DNA from: Qipengyuania pacifica
GTDB taxonomy: Bacteria; Pseudomonadota; Alphaproteobacteria; Sphingomonadales; Sphingomonadaceae
Length of the DNA: 64,000 bases
Assembly (NCBI RefSeq): GCF_019857205.1
Contig: NZ_JAHWXO010000001.1
Span: forward strand, 310,001-374,000
Reading direction: 5' to 3'
The position numbers and the translations under genes were made by a program. Every line of letters begins with the position of its first letter. The stretch's first letter is position 1. Below are positions 42,322 through 52,952 of the stretch, one piece after another. The notes beneath the pieces are model-generated. The model ran no database searches, had not been told where the DNA came from, and was given only the letters and a program-made list of their open reading frames with translations.

Positions 42322-43359
42322 ATGGACCGGCTAATCTACAATTTTGACAGCCTGCCCCTGTGGCAGACCGCGATGCCGGCTCCCAGGCCGCATGGAAGGT
42401 CCGGCGCCTATCGTGTTTCCACGCCGCGTATCGGCGTCATCTACAATCCGCGCAGCCATCGCAACAAAGGCCAGGACCTTGCCTGCACCGCATCGGGCAA
42501 TATCACCGTCGTTCAGCCGCGTGCGCGCGAAGATATCGCTCATGCGCTGGCCGACTTCGCGCGCGATGGTATCGATTTCCTCGTGATAAGCGGCGGCGAC
42601 GGAACTGTCCGCGACGTGCTGACCATGGGGCAGACGGTTTTCGGCGATCGCTGGCCGGCCATTGCCGTCCTGCCCAAAGGCAAAACCAATGCACTGAATG
42701 TGGATCTGGGTGCTCCGGTCGACTGGACCCTGGAAGGGGCGATAGCAGCCTATTCGTCCGGGCGCCGGATAGTGCGGCGTCCGCTTGCGATCAGCCGCGA
42801 GGGTGATGACGGTCCGGCCATGCTTGGCTTTATCATCGGGGCCGGTGCCTTCACCCACGGGGTCGATGCCGGGCAGGATGCGCATTCGCTCGGCTTTTTC
42901 AACAGCCTTGCCGTCGGCGCGGCGAGCGTCTGGGGCATTCTTCAGGCCCTGTTCGGTACCGATCGCAACAAATGGCGCCGCGGCACCGAAATGCGTCTCA
43001 ATTATCTGCCTTCTGGCAAACCGGTGCCGCATTCCGGCCATGGTGACGTTAACCGTCGCAGCGTTTTTCTGGCGTCTACGCTGACGCACATGCCGATGGG
43101 GATCCATCTCTTCGGAAAGCCTCGTCCCGGTCTCAAGCTGGCTTTGCTCGATCATTCCAGGCGGCGTCTGCTGGCCAGTATGCCTGCGATCCTGATGGGC
43201 TGGCGGCCCGGCTGGCTGGCGGACGCCGGGCTTCACCAGCTCGATGCCGAGGGTCTGGCGCTGGACGTCGGCGAGCGGGTCATTCTCGATGGCGAGGCTT
43301 TCCCTCCCGGCCGCTACCGGATCGAACAGGGGCCCGAACTTACCTTCGTCAGCGTGTGA
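42322..43359 (+). CDS. Diacylglycerol kinase catalytic-domain protein
   Basis: About 345 residues with the lipid-kinase fold: RIGVIYNPRSHRNKG, then the nucleotide motif VISGGDGTVRDVL and AVLPKGKTNAL. Members phosphorylate diacylglycerol, sphingosine or related lipids. The start at 42322 is a choice; ATG 42373 is also possible, and an earlier codon at 42235 runs into the moeA promoter side. The stop overlaps the next gene (GTGA), which suggests a joint lipid task. Confidence 0.82.
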   Translation: MDRLIYNFDSLPLWQTAMPAPRPHGRSGAYRVSTPRIGVIYNPRSHRNKGQDLACTASGNITVVQPRAREDIAHALADFARDGIDFLVISGGDGTVRDVLTMGQTVFGDRWPAIAVLPKGKTNALNVDLGAPVDWTLEGAIAAYSSGRRIVRRPLAISREGDDGPAMLGFIIGAGAFTHGVDAGQDAHSLGFFNSLAVGAASVWGILQALFGTDRNKWRRGTEMRLNYLPSGKPVPHSGHGDVNRRSVFLASTLTHMPMGIHLFGKPRPGLKLALLDHSRRRLLASMPAILMGWRPGWLADAGLHQLDAEGLALDVGERVILDGEAFPPGRYRIEQGPELTFVSV

Positions 43360-44246
43360 ACAGCGATCTTGCGCAGCGGATCGGCGCATCGCTCGATCGA
43401 TCGGTACGCGATGAGGTCGCCGCCTATGCGAAGCGCCTTGGCGAAGAGGCCGGGGCGCTCGCGGTCCTTTTCTACGGCTCCAACCTGAGAACCGGATCGC
43501 TCGAGGGCGTGCTCGATTTCTACATCCTGTTGCCCGGTCCCCAGCGGGAGCGGATCTGGCCGCGTGTGAGCTATCGCGAGTGGGATCATGCGGGCGAGCG
43601 GTTGCGGGCCAAGATCGCGACGATGTCGCTCAGGCAATTCGCAAGTGCCGCCAAGGGCCTCTCGCGCGACACCACGATCTGGGCCCGCTTCGTGCAGCCC
43701 TCGGCGCTTGTCTGGCAGGCAAACGAGGAGGCGCGAGCCGAGGTTACGCAGGCGTTATGCGCTGCGGCGGTTACCGCAGGCAGGCTTGCCGCAGCGGTTG
43801 GTCCGGCGCGCGGAACCGCGGACGATTACTGGCGCGCCCTGTTTCGCGCGACGTACAAGGCCGAGTTCCGGGTCGAGAAGCCGGGGCGCGAAAATTCCAT
43901 CCTGGAGGTGAACGCAGAGCATTTCGACGGGCTTCTGCCGATCGCATGGAATGCGGGAGGCATGCGATTCAAACGTATGAACGGACTGTTTGAGCCCCTG
44001 CCGAACAGTGCCGAACGCCGCCGTGTCTTGAAATGGTGGAACAGACGCGCCCGGCTGGGCAAGCCGCTCAACCTGTTGCGCCTCGCCAAGGCTACGACGA
44101 CCTTCGACGGCGCAGCCGATTATGCCGCGTGGAAGCTCCAGCGGCATACCGGCATAGCCCTGGAGGTCACGCCGTTCAGGGCACGGCACCCCCTGCTCGC
44201 CGCGCCCGGGGCGCTGGTCGAGCTGTGGCGCAAGCGCCGCGCCTAG
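43356..44246 (+). CDS. Uncharacterised protein with nucleotidyltransferase-like motif (possible Tam41-like)
   Basis: A 296-residue protein starting at a GTG inside the kinase stop. Near the N-terminus LFYGSNLRTGSLEGVLDFYI shows a Gly-Ser followed by an acidic residue after a short loop, the layout of nucleotidyltransferases. The wording YGS...DF resembles Tam41, which makes CDP-diacylglycerol from phosphatidate. The remainder is rich in Trp and Arg with no membrane helix. Coupling to a lipid kinase that could supply phosphatidate supports this idea, but it rests on one motif and context. Confidence 0.5.
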   Translation: MNSDLAQRIGASLDRSVRDEVAAYAKRLGEEAGALAVLFYGSNLRTGSLEGVLDFYILLPGPQRERIWPRVSYREWDHAGERLRAKIATMSLRQFASAAKGLSRDTTIWARFVQPSALVWQANEEARAEVTQALCAAAVTAGRLAAAVGPARGTADDYWRALFRATYKAEFRVEKPGRENSILEVNAEHFDGLLPIAWNAGGMRFKRMNGLFEPLPNSAERRRVLKWWNRRARLGKPLNLLRLAKATTTFDGAADYAAWKLQRHTGIALEVTPFRARHPLLAAPGALVELWRKRRA

Positions 44247-44740
44247 CGGTAGCGCATGCGGATCGAGATCGATTCGACGCCCGAGCCGACGTTGAAGGCC
44301 GTCTTCTTGTAGCTCGGCTTGCCGAGATTGAAGATGTTGATGCTCGGGTTGTTCGACATGGCCCCGCCATCCTTGAAGATGTCGGTGCTGCCATTGCCGT
44401 TCACGTCGTGGCGTACGGCGATCCCGTAAACGCCGGGCTTGGGAACCGGCATGCAGAAGGTCATCGTTCCGGCTTTTGCGGGCGCTTCCATGCGGTAGAT
44501 CCACTTGCCCTTTTCGAGCCAGTCTTCCTTCGTCCCGCGATAGCTCTGCACGCGAATGATGCCGCCGCTTTCCTTGATGTCGGTAATCGTGACGCGCACC
44601 GCGGGCCCCTTGCCGCTGGTGCATTTCGCTGGATCATGGCTGATCGTCTGGCGATATTGCGCGTCGGCCGGTGCCGGTGCAGCCAGTGCCGTCAGGGCGA
44701 GCGCAGCGATGCCGGTGGTGGCGATGAGGTTGCGATTCAT
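44243..44740 (-). CDS. DUF2141 secreted protein
   Basis: A 165-residue protein with a clear signal peptide (LIATTGIAALALTALAAPAP, cleaved near ADA). The mature part carries the DUF2141 pattern: VTITDIKESGGIIRVQSY, TFCMPVPKPGVYGIAVRHD and the acidic loop DVNGNGSTDIFKDG. It is a small beta-sandwich domain of unknown role in the periplasm. It converges with the previous gene and overlaps it by four bases. A gap of about 280 bases to rpe holds no gene. Confidence 0.82.
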   Translation of the reverse strand: MNRNLIATTGIAALALTALAAPAPADAQYRQTISHDPAKCTSGKGPAVRVTITDIKESGGIIRVQSYRGTKEDWLEKGKWIYRMEAPAKAGTMTFCMPVPKPGVYGIAVRHDVNGNGSTDIFKDGGAMSNNPSINIFNLGKPSYKKTAFNVGSGVESISIRMRYR

Positions 44741-45019
44741 ATAAAAGATCCGTCTTCAACTGTGTGCGAGCCGGCGCCTTGGCTACCGGGCATGAGGGAT
44801 CCTCGACCCCCCGATATATCGCGCGTTCTAACAGATTGCGCTGAATTGCGGCTGAATTTTCGGCGCAAGCAGCGTTCATGCTGCCTCGTTTCGGCAGAAG
44901 CGGGATTGCGCATTGCGTGCGAGCGGTGTGGAAAAGGCCATCACCCTCGCTTGTTAACGCTCGTTTCGCGCGCGTAGGGCGAGCCAAGGCTCACACGCGA
45001 CCAAGGCAAAAGCGCCCGC

Positions 45020-45682
45020 ATGACCACCCCGTTGATTTCCCCTTCGATCCTTTCCGCCGATTTTGCCGCGCTGGGCGAGGAAGTGCGCGCCATCGACAAG
45101 GCGGGTGCAGACTGGATTCACGTCGATGTGATGGACGGGCATTTCGTGCCCAACATCACCATCGGCCCGGCTGTCGTGAAGGCGCTGCGTCCGCATACGG
45201 ACAAGCCCTTCGACGTCCATCTGATGATTTCGCCGATCGATCCCTATATCGATGCCTTCGCCGAAGCGGGGGCCGATTTCATTACCGTCCATCCCGAAGC
45301 GGGCCCGCATATCCATCGCACGCTGCAGGCAATTCGCGCCGCCGGTGCCAGGCCCGGCGTCGTGCTCAATCCGGGCACCCCGGCCAAGATGCTCGACTAC
45401 CTGATCGACGAGGTCGATCTCGTACTGGTGATGAGCGTCAATCCCGGGTTCGGCGGACAGAGCTTCATCCATTCGCAGCTCAAGAAGGTCGAAGCGATCA
45501 GGAAGATGATCGACCGGACCGGCCGCGCGATCCACCTCGAGGTGGACGGCGGGGTCAATGCCGAAACGGCGCGGCTCTGCGTCGATGCGGGGGCCGATGT
45601 TCTTGTTGCAGGTTCGGCCACCTTCAAGGGCGGGCCGGACCGTTACGCTGCCAATATCGCGGCATTGAAGGGACAATCATGA
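45020..45682 (+). CDS. rpe: Ribulose-phosphate 3-epimerase
   Basis: A 220-residue TIM-barrel enzyme that interconverts ribulose-5-phosphate and xylulose-5-phosphate in the pentose phosphate pathway. The metal and catalytic residues lie in [22 protein letters not shown] and [10 protein letters not shown], all in the usual order. It overlaps the heparinase-like gene by four bases (ATGA). The GC content from here on is clearly higher than in the first 20 kb, consistent with core genome. Confidence 0.96.
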   Translation: MTTPLISPSILSADFAALGEEVRAIDKAGADWIHVDVMDGHFVPNITIGPAVVKALRPHTDKPFDVHLMISPIDPYIDAFAEAGADFITVHPEAGPHIHRTLQAIRAAGARPGVVLNPGTPAKMLDYLIDEVDLVLVMSVNPGFGGQSFIHSQLKKVEAIRKMIDRTGRAIHLEVDGGVNAETARLCVDAGADVLVAGSATFKGGPDRYAANIAALKGQS

Positions 45683-47541
45683 CAGACAGCGCGCGCACTC
45701 TCCTGCGCGAGGATCGGCGCGCTCTGGACAATGGCGATGCCCCTGCATTGCCCCTATCCGATATGGACGAACCCCTGGTGGAAAAGACGGTGCCCGAACG
45801 GCCCGAGACGGTCCCGCTCGAATCCGCGCGGACCCTTGTTCTGGCAGACTTCCAGCCGCCCCGCACCGGCCCGGTGGATGGCATGGTGCGCTGGGCCTAT
45901 CGCCTGGGCGTGCCCGGTTCCGTTCTGGCCGCACCGCTGCGCAAGCCTGCGGCGCCGCGCCTGCTGGCGACGGTCGTCAGCCCGCTTCAGGGCGACCGCG
46001 CAGCGGGTGTGGCGCTGAGGGCCGGACAATTCCTGGTTCATGGGCTGAAGGTTCCGGTCGGCAAGGTCGATTTCTCCAGCAACGCCCAGCTTACCCCGCC
46101 CGTCCAGCGCGCGGTGCAGGGATTTACTTGGTTGCGCGACCTTGGCGCCTGCGCTCCGCGGGAAGATTGCGCCGCGATCGGGCAGGACCTGCTCGCCCGC
46201 TGGCTGAAAGCCAATCCGGTGCCCGCCAAAGGCCCGGCATGGACGGTCGAGCATGCCGGTCTGAGGCTGATGGCATGGCTGGTCGGGGCGCCGCTGATCC
46301 TGTCGGGCGATGCCCGTCTGCGTTCGCGCGCGCTCGAATCGATGGAAGCGACCGCGCGCTTCCTCGACCGTGAAGTGGCCCGTGCGGAAGATCGACTGGG
46401 GCAGGTCGCAGGCTGGTGCGCCATCGTTGCCGCCGGGTTGCTGCTGCCCGATGGCCGCCCGCGCCGCCTGTTCGGCGAAGCGGGCCTGCTGCGCGCGCTG
46501 GGGGAACTGGTGAGCGAGGACGGCGGCGTGCTGTCGCGCAGCCCACTGGCGCAAATGGAAGCGATCGCGCTGCTGGTTGACCTGCGGGCCTGTTACGAAG
46601 CTGTCGACCGCGACGCACCGCCGGCACTCGAAACGATGCTTGGCCTGCTGGTGCCCCCCTTGCTGACGCTGCGGATGAGCGATCGCGCACTGGGTAGCTG
46701 GCAGGGCGCAGGTGCAACTTCTGGCCAGCAGGTCGATGCATTGATCCGGGCCAGCGGCGTGCGCACGCGCCCGATCAAGGACAGCCGGTACTGGGGCTAT
46801 CAGCGCGCCGATGCGGGCAGGGCTGTGCTGGTGTTCGATGCCGCGCCGCCGCCGCGGGCGCGGCATGCACGCCACGGCTGCGCTTCCACCCTGGCATTTG
46901 AATTTTCGCACGGCGAACAGCGCATCATCGTCAATTGCGGCGGATCCGAACTTGCCGGAGGGCAGGTGCCGGTGCGGATCGAGCAGGGCCTGCGCGGCAC
47001 GGCCGCCCATTCGACGCTGGTGCTCGACGATGCCAATTCCACCGCCGTGCTGATCAAGGGGCAGATCGGCAAGGGCGTAGAGGAAGTGGATATCGCCCGT
47101 AACGTGGTGAAGCAGAAGGGACGCGATGCCGTGCGCCTCGAGGCTTCGCACAATGGCTATGCCGCGCGATATGGCCTGATCCATCGGCGTACGCTGCTGC
47201 TGGGCGCGGACGGATCCGGCCTGTCGGGTGAAGACGTCCTTGAACCATCGGGCCGCCAGGGCAAGCGCGGCAAGATCGCCTTTGCGATCCGGTTCCATCT
47301 GGGTCACGGGATCGATGCCGGGCTGTCGGACGACATGCGCGGCGCAGGGCTTGCCCTGCCCGACGGAAGCTACTGGCAATTCCGGCTCGGAGGCGATAGC
47401 GGCGAGGCGCAAATCGCGATCGAGGACAGCCTCTGGGTCGACGGGCAAGGCCGCCCGCGGGCCACGAAGCAGCTTGTCGTCGAAGGACTGACATCGCGCA
47501 GCGGGGGTCGCTTCCCCTGGCTGCTCAAACGCATGGGATAG
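45679..47541 (+). CDS. Heparinase II/III-family protein
   Basis: A 620-residue protein with an alpha-helical N-terminal half ([20 protein letters not shown]) and a C-terminal beta-sandwich ([31 protein letters not shown]) as in heparinase II/III lyases. No signal peptide is visible. The first 60 residues are acidic and disordered-looking. In sphingomonads this gene regularly lies between rpe and purH, so the arrangement is normal, but the polysaccharide it acts on is unknown. The ATG at 45679 is fixed by the overlap with rpe. Confidence 0.85.
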   Translation: MTDSARTLLREDRRALDNGDAPALPLSDMDEPLVEKTVPERPETVPLESARTLVLADFQPPRTGPVDGMVRWAYRLGVPGSVLAAPLRKPAAPRLLATVVSPLQGDRAAGVALRAGQFLVHGLKVPVGKVDFSSNAQLTPPVQRAVQGFTWLRDLGACAPREDCAAIGQDLLARWLKANPVPAKGPAWTVEHAGLRLMAWLVGAPLILSGDARLRSRALESMEATARFLDREVARAEDRLGQVAGWCAIVAAGLLLPDGRPRRLFGEAGLLRALGELVSEDGGVLSRSPLAQMEAIALLVDLRACYEAVDRDAPPALETMLGLLVPPLLTLRMSDRALGSWQGAGATSGQQVDALIRASGVRTRPIKDSRYWGYQRADAGRAVLVFDAAPPPRARHARHGCASTLAFEFSHGEQRIIVNCGGSELAGGQVPVRIEQGLRGTAAHSTLVLDDANSTAVLIKGQIGKGVEEVDIARNVVKQKGRDAVRLEASHNGYAARYGLIHRRTLLLGADGSGLSGEDVLEPSGRQGKRGKIAFAIRFHLGHGIDAGLSDDMRGAGLALPDGSYWQFRLGGDSGEAQIAIEDSLWVDGQGRPRATKQLVVEGLTSRSGGRFPWLLKRMG

Positions 47542-47547
47542 AAATTC

Positions 47548-49134
47548 ATGACCGACGTGGCGATCAAGCGGGCACTGCTTTCGGTGTCCGACAAGACCGG
47601 CTTGGTGGATCTGGGCAAGGCGCTCGCGGCGAAAAATGTGGAACTGGTTTCGACCGGCGGTACCGCCAGGGCCCTCCGCGATGCAGGTCTCGAGGTGCGG
47701 GACGTTTCCGATCTGACCGGTTTTCCCGAGATGATGGATGGGCGCGTGAAGACGCTGCACCCGATGGTCCATGGCGGATTGCTGGCGGTACGCGACAATT
47801 CCGAGCATGCCGCAGCCATGGAAGAGCACGAAATCGGTGCGATCGATCTCGTCGTGGTCAATCTCTATCCCTTCGAAGCCACTGTCGCGAAGGGCGCGGA
47901 GCGGGACGAAATCATCGAGAATATCGATATCGGCGGACCATCCATGGTGCGCAGCGCCGCCAAGAACCACCAGTTCGTCACGATCGTCACCGATCCCGCC
48001 GATTACGATACGCTTGTGGGCGAACTCGAAGCGTCCGGGGCGACGTCGCTGGATTTCCGCCGCAAATGCGCGGCCAAGGCCTTTGCCGCGACTGCCGCTT
48101 ATGATTCGATGATCAGCCAGTGGTTCGCCTTTGCCGATCAGCAGCAGCTCTTCCCCGATTTCCTGGCCGTCAACGGCCGCGCGCCGGTGGAACTGCGGTA
48201 TGGCGAAAACCCGCATCAGAAAGCAGCGCTCTATACGCCCGCCGGTCCGCATGGCCACGGTATCGCGCAGGCGGAGCAGCTGCAGGGCAAGGAACTCAGC
48301 TACAACAATTACAACGATGCCGATGCCGCGCTGGAGCTTTGCGCCGAATTCGCCGGCGGCGAACCTGCCGTGATCATCGTCAAGCACGCCAACCCCTGCG
48401 GTGTGGCGCAGGCGTCCAGCCTCCTCGAGGCATGGAACGAAGCGCTCGCCTGCGACAGCGTTTCGGCCTTTGGCGGGATCGTTGCGGTCAATACCGAACT
48501 GGATGGGCCGACCGCCGAAGCGATCTGCGAAATCTTCACCGAAGTCGTGATCGCGCCATCGGTAAGCGAAGAAGCGCGGGCTGTCTTTGCCAGGAAAAAG
48601 AATCTGCGCCTTCTCGTCACGGGCGATCTGCCCGATCCGCGGCGCGGCGGTCTGCTGGTCAAGCCGATCACCGGCGGCCTCCTGGTGCAGACGCGGGACA
48701 ATGGCGCGATCAGCGAGGCCGATCTTAAAGTCGTGACAGAGCGGCAGCCGACGCAGCAGGAACTGAAGGACTGCCTGTTCGCCTGGACCGTGGCCCGTCA
48801 CGTTAAATCCAACGCGATCGTCTATGCCAAGGACGGCGCCACCGCCGGTATCGGCGCAGGCCAGATGAACCGCCGCGATTCCAGCCGAATCGCAGCCATG
48901 AAGGCTGCGGAAGCGGCAGAGAAATACGGCTGGGACACGTCACGCACGGTCGGTAGCGCGGTGGCGTCGGATGCGTTCTTCCCTTTCGCGGACGGTCTGC
49001 TGGCCGCCGCCGAGGCGGGGGCCACCGCGATCATCCAGCCGGGTGGTTCCATCCGTGACGACGAGGTGGTTGCCGCAGCCGACGAACATGGCCTCGCCAT
49101 GGTCTTTACCGGGATGCGCCACTTCCGGCACTGA
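47548..49134 (+). CDS. purH: Bifunctional AICAR formyltransferase / IMP cyclohydrolase
   Basis: A 528-residue enzyme for the last two steps of IMP synthesis. The N-terminal cyclohydrolase (MGS-like) domain reads [18 protein letters not shown] and [17 protein letters not shown]. The C-terminal transformylase has [24 protein letters not shown] and the closing GMRHFRH. Length and all landmarks agree with PurH. It starts six bases after the heparinase-like stop and is likely read from the same transcript. Confidence 0.97.
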   Translation: MTDVAIKRALLSVSDKTGLVDLGKALAAKNVELVSTGGTARALRDAGLEVRDVSDLTGFPEMMDGRVKTLHPMVHGGLLAVRDNSEHAAAMEEHEIGAIDLVVVNLYPFEATVAKGAERDEIIENIDIGGPSMVRSAAKNHQFVTIVTDPADYDTLVGELEASGATSLDFRRKCAAKAFAATAAYDSMISQWFAFADQQQLFPDFLAVNGRAPVELRYGENPHQKAALYTPAGPHGHGIAQAEQLQGKELSYNNYNDADAALELCAEFAGGEPAVIIVKHANPCGVAQASSLLEAWNEALACDSVSAFGGIVAVNTELDGPTAEAICEIFTEVVIAPSVSEEARAVFARKKNLRLLVTGDLPDPRRGGLLVKPITGGLLVQTRDNGAISEADLKVVTERQPTQQELKDCLFAWTVARHVKSNAIVYAKDGATAGIGAGQMNRRDSSRIAAMKAAEAAEKYGWDTSRTVGSAVASDAFFPFADGLLAAAEAGATAIIQPGGSIRDDEVVAAADEHGLAMVFTGMRHFRH

Positions 49135-49241
49135 GCCGGCCCGTTCGATAAACGAAGCTGAATATACGACGACGGACGCATTAAGCGCGTTGCAATGGCA
49201 GCGTGTGTAACCATGTGGGACACGTTGACGAAAGAACCCCC

Positions 49242-49373
49242 ATGAGCCTCTTTACCCCCGACCTCTATCGCAATTTCGGCATCGGCTTCGGTGCCGGCGC
49301 CGTTGCCATCCTGCTTGTGAACAGCGGAGAGATCCTCTCTGCCGTGCCGCAACTGATCGCAGCGATACTTTGA
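49242..49373 (+). CDS. Small 43-residue membrane-like protein
   Basis: A short frame ([20 protein letters not shown] to the end) with one likely membrane helix, [16 protein letters not shown]. It is too short for routine calling but ends TGATG, sharing bases with the msrA start, so it is probably translated and coupled. It may act as a leader or a small membrane partner. No family is recognised. Confidence 0.55.
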   Translation: MSLFTPDLYRNFGIGFGAGAVAILLVNSGEILSAVPQLIAAIL

Positions 49374-50050
49374 TGCGTATGCGGGCGACATTTGCCGGTC
49401 TTGCGCTGGCGCTGGCGGCTTCCGCCTGCCAGCAGCCGGCCATTGCCGCCGAAGCGACGGTCAATGCGCCGCAGGCGGAGCGTATTGCCAAGGAAAGCGG
49501 GTTGAAGACCGCGATCTTCGCAGGTGGCTGCTTCTGGGGCGTGGAGGCAGTGTTCAGCCATGTGAAGGGCGTGAAAAGTGCCGTCTCGGGCTATCATGGC
49601 GGTACGGAACGCCAGGCCAGTTACGATCTGGTGTCCAGCGGCATTACCGATCACGCCGAAGCGGTGAAGATCACCTACGATCCCAAGGTGATCCGTTACG
49701 ATCAGTTGCTGCGCATCTTCTTCTCGGTCGTTGCCGACCCGACGCAGCTCAATCGCCAAGGTCCGGATACCGGTGCCCAGTATCGCAGCGCCATCGTGCC
49801 GATGTCGGCCGAACAGAATGCCGTCGCCAAGGCCTATATCGCGCAGCTGAAAGGCGCGGGCCTGTGGTCGAAGCCGATCGTCACCAAGATCGAGCGCGCG
49901 CAGGCTTTCTACCCGGCAGAAACCTATCATCAGGACTTCATGGTTCGAAATCCGCGCAACGGGTATATCGTGCGCTGGGATGCACCCAAGGTGAAGGCAC
50001 TGAAAGCCATGTACCCCGGGGTCTATTCCGCGAGCTTCCAGCGCGACTAG
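49373..50050 (+). CDS. msrA: Periplasmic peptide-methionine (S)-S-oxide reductase
   Basis: A 225-residue MsrA with an N-terminal signal and lipobox-like cysteine ([10 protein letters not shown]), so it should be exported or membrane-tethered. The active site is [11 protein letters not shown] with Cys53; [20 protein letters not shown] and AETYHQDF complete the family pattern. It repairs methionine-S-sulfoxide in exported proteins. The ATG at 49373 overlaps the preceding small gene. A separate exported MsrB at 61450 handles the R form. Confidence 0.93.
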   Translation: MRMRATFAGLALALAASACQQPAIAAEATVNAPQAERIAKESGLKTAIFAGGCFWGVEAVFSHVKGVKSAVSGYHGGTERQASYDLVSSGITDHAEAVKITYDPKVIRYDQLLRIFFSVVADPTQLNRQGPDTGAQYRSAIVPMSAEQNAVAKAYIAQLKGAGLWSKPIVTKIERAQAFYPAETYHQDFMVRNPRNGYIVRWDAPKVKALKAMYPGVYSASFQRD

Positions 50051-50087
50051 CTTGCGCAGGGGCGCGCCGCGCCCTACCTTTTGGCGC

Positions 50088-50555
50088 ATGGCTGGACATG
50101 TACATTCCCACAAGGAACACGAAGGCGACGCTCTGATCGACGCCGCCCGCACGACGCTGACAGGCAGCGGGGAACAATGGACCGGCATGCGCCAGTCCGT
50201 CTTCGAAGAACTGGCCCAGCACGACAAACCGGCCAGCGCTTACGACATTGCCGATAATCTATCGCGCTCGCGCGGAAAGCGGGTGGCGCCCAACAGCGTC
50301 TACCGCATCCTCGACCTGTTCGTACGGACCAATCTGGCCAACCGGATCGAAAGCGCCAACGCCTATCTCGTGAACACCCATCCCGGCTGCAGGCACGACT
50401 GCATCTTCCTGATCTGCGACGATTGCGGAAAAGCCACGCATATCGACGACGACCGGGTGACCGGCGCCCTGCGCGATGCGGGCAAGGATGCAGGGTTTAC
50501 CGATGTGCGCCCCGTGGTCGAGTTGCGCGGTCTGTGCGACGATTGCGCCGGCTGA
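50088..50555 (+). CDS. Fur-family regulator, Zur-like
   Basis: A 155-residue metal-dependent repressor. The winged-helix half includes GMRQSVFEELAQHDKPASAY and RVAPNSVYRILDLF. The zinc-binding half has HPGCRHDCIFLICDDCG and a second pair LCDDCAG at the C-terminus, fitting the structural zinc site. The His-rich N-terminus (HVHSHKEH) and the text favour Zur over Fur. The ATG at 50088 was chosen over a frame opening at 50052 inside the msrA spacer. Confidence 0.85.
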   Translation: MAGHVHSHKEHEGDALIDAARTTLTGSGEQWTGMRQSVFEELAQHDKPASAYDIADNLSRSRGKRVAPNSVYRILDLFVRTNLANRIESANAYLVNTHPGCRHDCIFLICDDCGKATHIDDDRVTGALRDAGKDAGFTDVRPVVELRGLCDDCAG

Positions 50556-50634
50556 CATGCGGCGGCGTGCTGGTCGTCGCTAGCGACCAGCCGTTTGTCG
50601 ACAGCCGCGTTATGTGGGTGTAGAGCGACATGTT

Positions 50635-52557
50635 ATGACAAGTCGCCCGAAGACGCCGTTGCTCGATACGGTCAATACCCCAGACGATCTCCGCAAGCTC
50701 GGCAAGGACCAGTTGCGGCAACTCTCCGACGAATTGCGTGCCGAAATGATCGACGCGGTCGGCCAGACCGGTGGCCATCTGGGGTCGGGTCTGGGCGTGG
50801 TCGAACTGACCACGGCGATTCACTATGTTTTCAATACGCCTGAAGACAAGCTGGTCTGGGACGTCGGGCATCAGTGCTATCCGCACAAGATCCTGACCGG
50901 GCGCCGCGACCGTATCCGCACCCTGCGCCAGGGCGGCGGGCTGAGCGGCTTCACCAAGCGCGCGGAAAGCGAATACGATCCGTTCGGTGCTGCGCACAGC
51001 TCGACCTCGATCTCGGCTGCGCTGGGCTTCGCCATGGCCAACAAGATGCAGAATCGCCCGGGGCGCGGGATTGCCGTGATCGGTGACGGCGCGATGAGCG
51101 CCGGCATGGCCTATGAAGCGATGAACAATGCCGAACAGGCAGGCAACCGGCTGGTTGTGATCCTCAACGACAACGACATGTCGATCGCTCCGCCGGTTGG
51201 CGGGCTGTCCGCATACCTCGCGCGCATGGTATCCAGCAGCGAATATCTCGGTCTGCGCTCCATGGCATCGCGCATCGCGCGCAAGATGGGCCGAAGGGTG
51301 TGGGGCGGTCTCGAAAAGGCGGAAGAATACGCCCGCGGCATGGTGACCGGCGGGACGATGTTCGAAGAACTCGGGTTCTATTACGTCGGCCCGATCGACG
51401 GGCACAATCTCGATCATCTCATCCCGGTGCTGGAAAACGTGCGGGACAGCGAACAGGGCCCGGTCCTGATCCATGTCGTGACCACGAAGGGCAAGGGCTA
51501 TGCCCCCGCCGAAAACAGCGCCGACAAGTACCACGGCGTCGCCAAATTCGATGTCGTCACCGGCGAACAGAAGAAATCGACGGGCGGTCCGCCCGCCTAT
51601 CAGAACGTCTTCGGCGAAACGCTGGCGAAGCTGGCGAACGACGATCCGCGCATTTGTGCCATCACCGCCGCCATGCCCAGCGGAACGGGCGTCGATAAAT
51701 TCGCCAAGGCGCATCCGGACAAGGCGTTCGATGTCGGCATTGCCGAACAGCATGGCGTGACCTTCGCGGCGGGTCTCGCAGCCGAGGGAATGCGACCCTT
51801 CGCGGCGATCTATTCCACCTTCCTGCAGCGCGCCTACGATCAGGTCGTGCATGACGTGGCGATCCAGAACCTGCCCGTACGCTTCGCCATCGACCGCGCC
51901 GGGCTGGTCGGCGCCGATGGCTGCACCCACGCTGGAAGCTTCGACATTACCTATCTCGCCACGCTGCCCAATTTCGTGGTCATGGCCGCTGCCGACGAGG
52001 CGGAACTGGCGCACATGACCTACACGGCGGCCGAGTATGACGATGGCCCGATCGCCTTCCGTTACCCACGCGGTAGCGGTACGGGTGTGGCAATTCCGGA
52101 CCAGCTGGAAAAGCTCGAAATCGGCAAGGGCCGTGTGGTGCGTGAAGGCACCAAGGTCGCCATCCTCTCGCTCGGTGCCCGGCTGGAAGAAGCCAAGAAG
52201 GCCGCCGATCAGCTCGAGGCCAAGGGCCTTTCGACCACGGTGGCCGATATGCGCTTTGCCAAGCCACTGGATACCGCGCTGATCGAGAAGCTGATGCGCA
52301 GCCACGAGGTTGTGGTGACGGTAGAGGAAGGCGCCATCGGCGGCCTCGGCGCGCATGTGTTGACCTTTGCCAGCGACGAAGGTCTGACCGACGCGGGGCT
52401 CAAGGTGCGCACCATGCGTCTGCCTGACATCTTCCAGGATCAGGACGATCCCGACAAGCAGTATGACGAGGCAGGTCTCAACGCGCCGCACATCGTCGAT
52501 ACGGTGCTTAACGCGCTACGTCACAACAGCGCCGGCGTGGAAGAAGCCCGCGCGTAA
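50635..52557 (+). CDS. dxs: 1-deoxy-D-xylulose-5-phosphate synthase
   Basis: A 640-residue ThDP enzyme for the first step of the MEP isoprenoid pathway, joining pyruvate and glyceraldehyde-3-phosphate. The landmarks are [38 protein letters not shown], the ThDP motif [17 protein letters not shown], and [16 protein letters not shown]. The start at 50635 gives the usual N-terminus ([20 protein letters not shown]). All domains are intact. Confidence 0.97.
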   Translation: MTSRPKTPLLDTVNTPDDLRKLGKDQLRQLSDELRAEMIDAVGQTGGHLGSGLGVVELTTAIHYVFNTPEDKLVWDVGHQCYPHKILTGRRDRIRTLRQGGGLSGFTKRAESEYDPFGAAHSSTSISAALGFAMANKMQNRPGRGIAVIGDGAMSAGMAYEAMNNAEQAGNRLVVILNDNDMSIAPPVGGLSAYLARMVSSSEYLGLRSMASRIARKMGRRVWGGLEKAEEYARGMVTGGTMFEELGFYYVGPIDGHNLDHLIPVLENVRDSEQGPVLIHVVTTKGKGYAPAENSADKYHGVAKFDVVTGEQKKSTGGPPAYQNVFGETLAKLANDDPRICAITAAMPSGTGVDKFAKAHPDKAFDVGIAEQHGVTFAAGLAAEGMRPFAAIYSTFLQRAYDQVVHDVAIQNLPVRFAIDRAGLVGADGCTHAGSFDITYLATLPNFVVMAAADEAELAHMTYTAAEYDDGPIAFRYPRGSGTGVAIPDQLEKLEIGKGRVVREGTKVAILSLGARLEEAKKAADQLEAKGLSTTVADMRFAKPLDTALIEKLMRSHEVVVTVEEGAIGGLGAHVLTFASDEGLTDAGLKVRTMRLPDIFQDQDDPDKQYDEAGLNAPHIVDTVLNALRHNSAGVEEARA

Positions 52558-52636
52558 GTCGCACCGACCCCTGTCTGCTCCTGGGTTGCGGTGCCGCCGT
52601 CGCCTCTGGTACCTCTTCCTGGGAAAGGGGGGCGAG

Positions 52637-52867
52637 ATGTCCGACGAGGGAAATCGGCAGCACGCAATCCGGAAGGCGTGGCACAGATGGTTCACGGTCA
52701 TGATTCCGCTGATGACGGTCGTCGCCATAGCAACAGTGTCGGGCGCGTTCATTACGGCCTTCGGCGGATTGATCGCGCTGCTCGCCTGCGGCCTCATGTA
52801 TCAAAGGCTGGTCAATAAACGCTCATGGCGCTCGATCCTCCGGGGTGTGTACACCCGCGAGGACTGA
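52637..52867 (+). CDS. Small inner-membrane protein
   Basis: A 76-residue protein after a GGGGGGCGAG ribosome site. The N-terminus is charged and followed by two close hydrophobic helices (FTVMIPLMTVVAIATVSG, FITAFGGLIALLACGLMY), then a basic tail (RLVNKRSWRSILRGVYTRED). No family is recognised. It lies alone between dxs and a crotonase gene. Confidence 0.6.
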   Translation: MSDEGNRQHAIRKAWHRWFTVMIPLMTVVAIATVSGAFITAFGGLIALLACGLMYQRLVNKRSWRSILRGVYTRED

Positions 52868-52952
52868 TCGGCTTGGACCGCGCTGTCCTCCGCTCATGGG
52901 TGACGAAGCGTGCCCACGCTGGCATGGAAGCCTATGAAAGGACCTTCCGCCC

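Noticed and set aside
45754-48801. A very long open frame on the minus strand across the heparinase-like and purH genes
   Set aside because: It is antisense to two well-recognised genes in GC-rich DNA, where reverse frames stay open by codon bias. Its translation has no recognisable domain.
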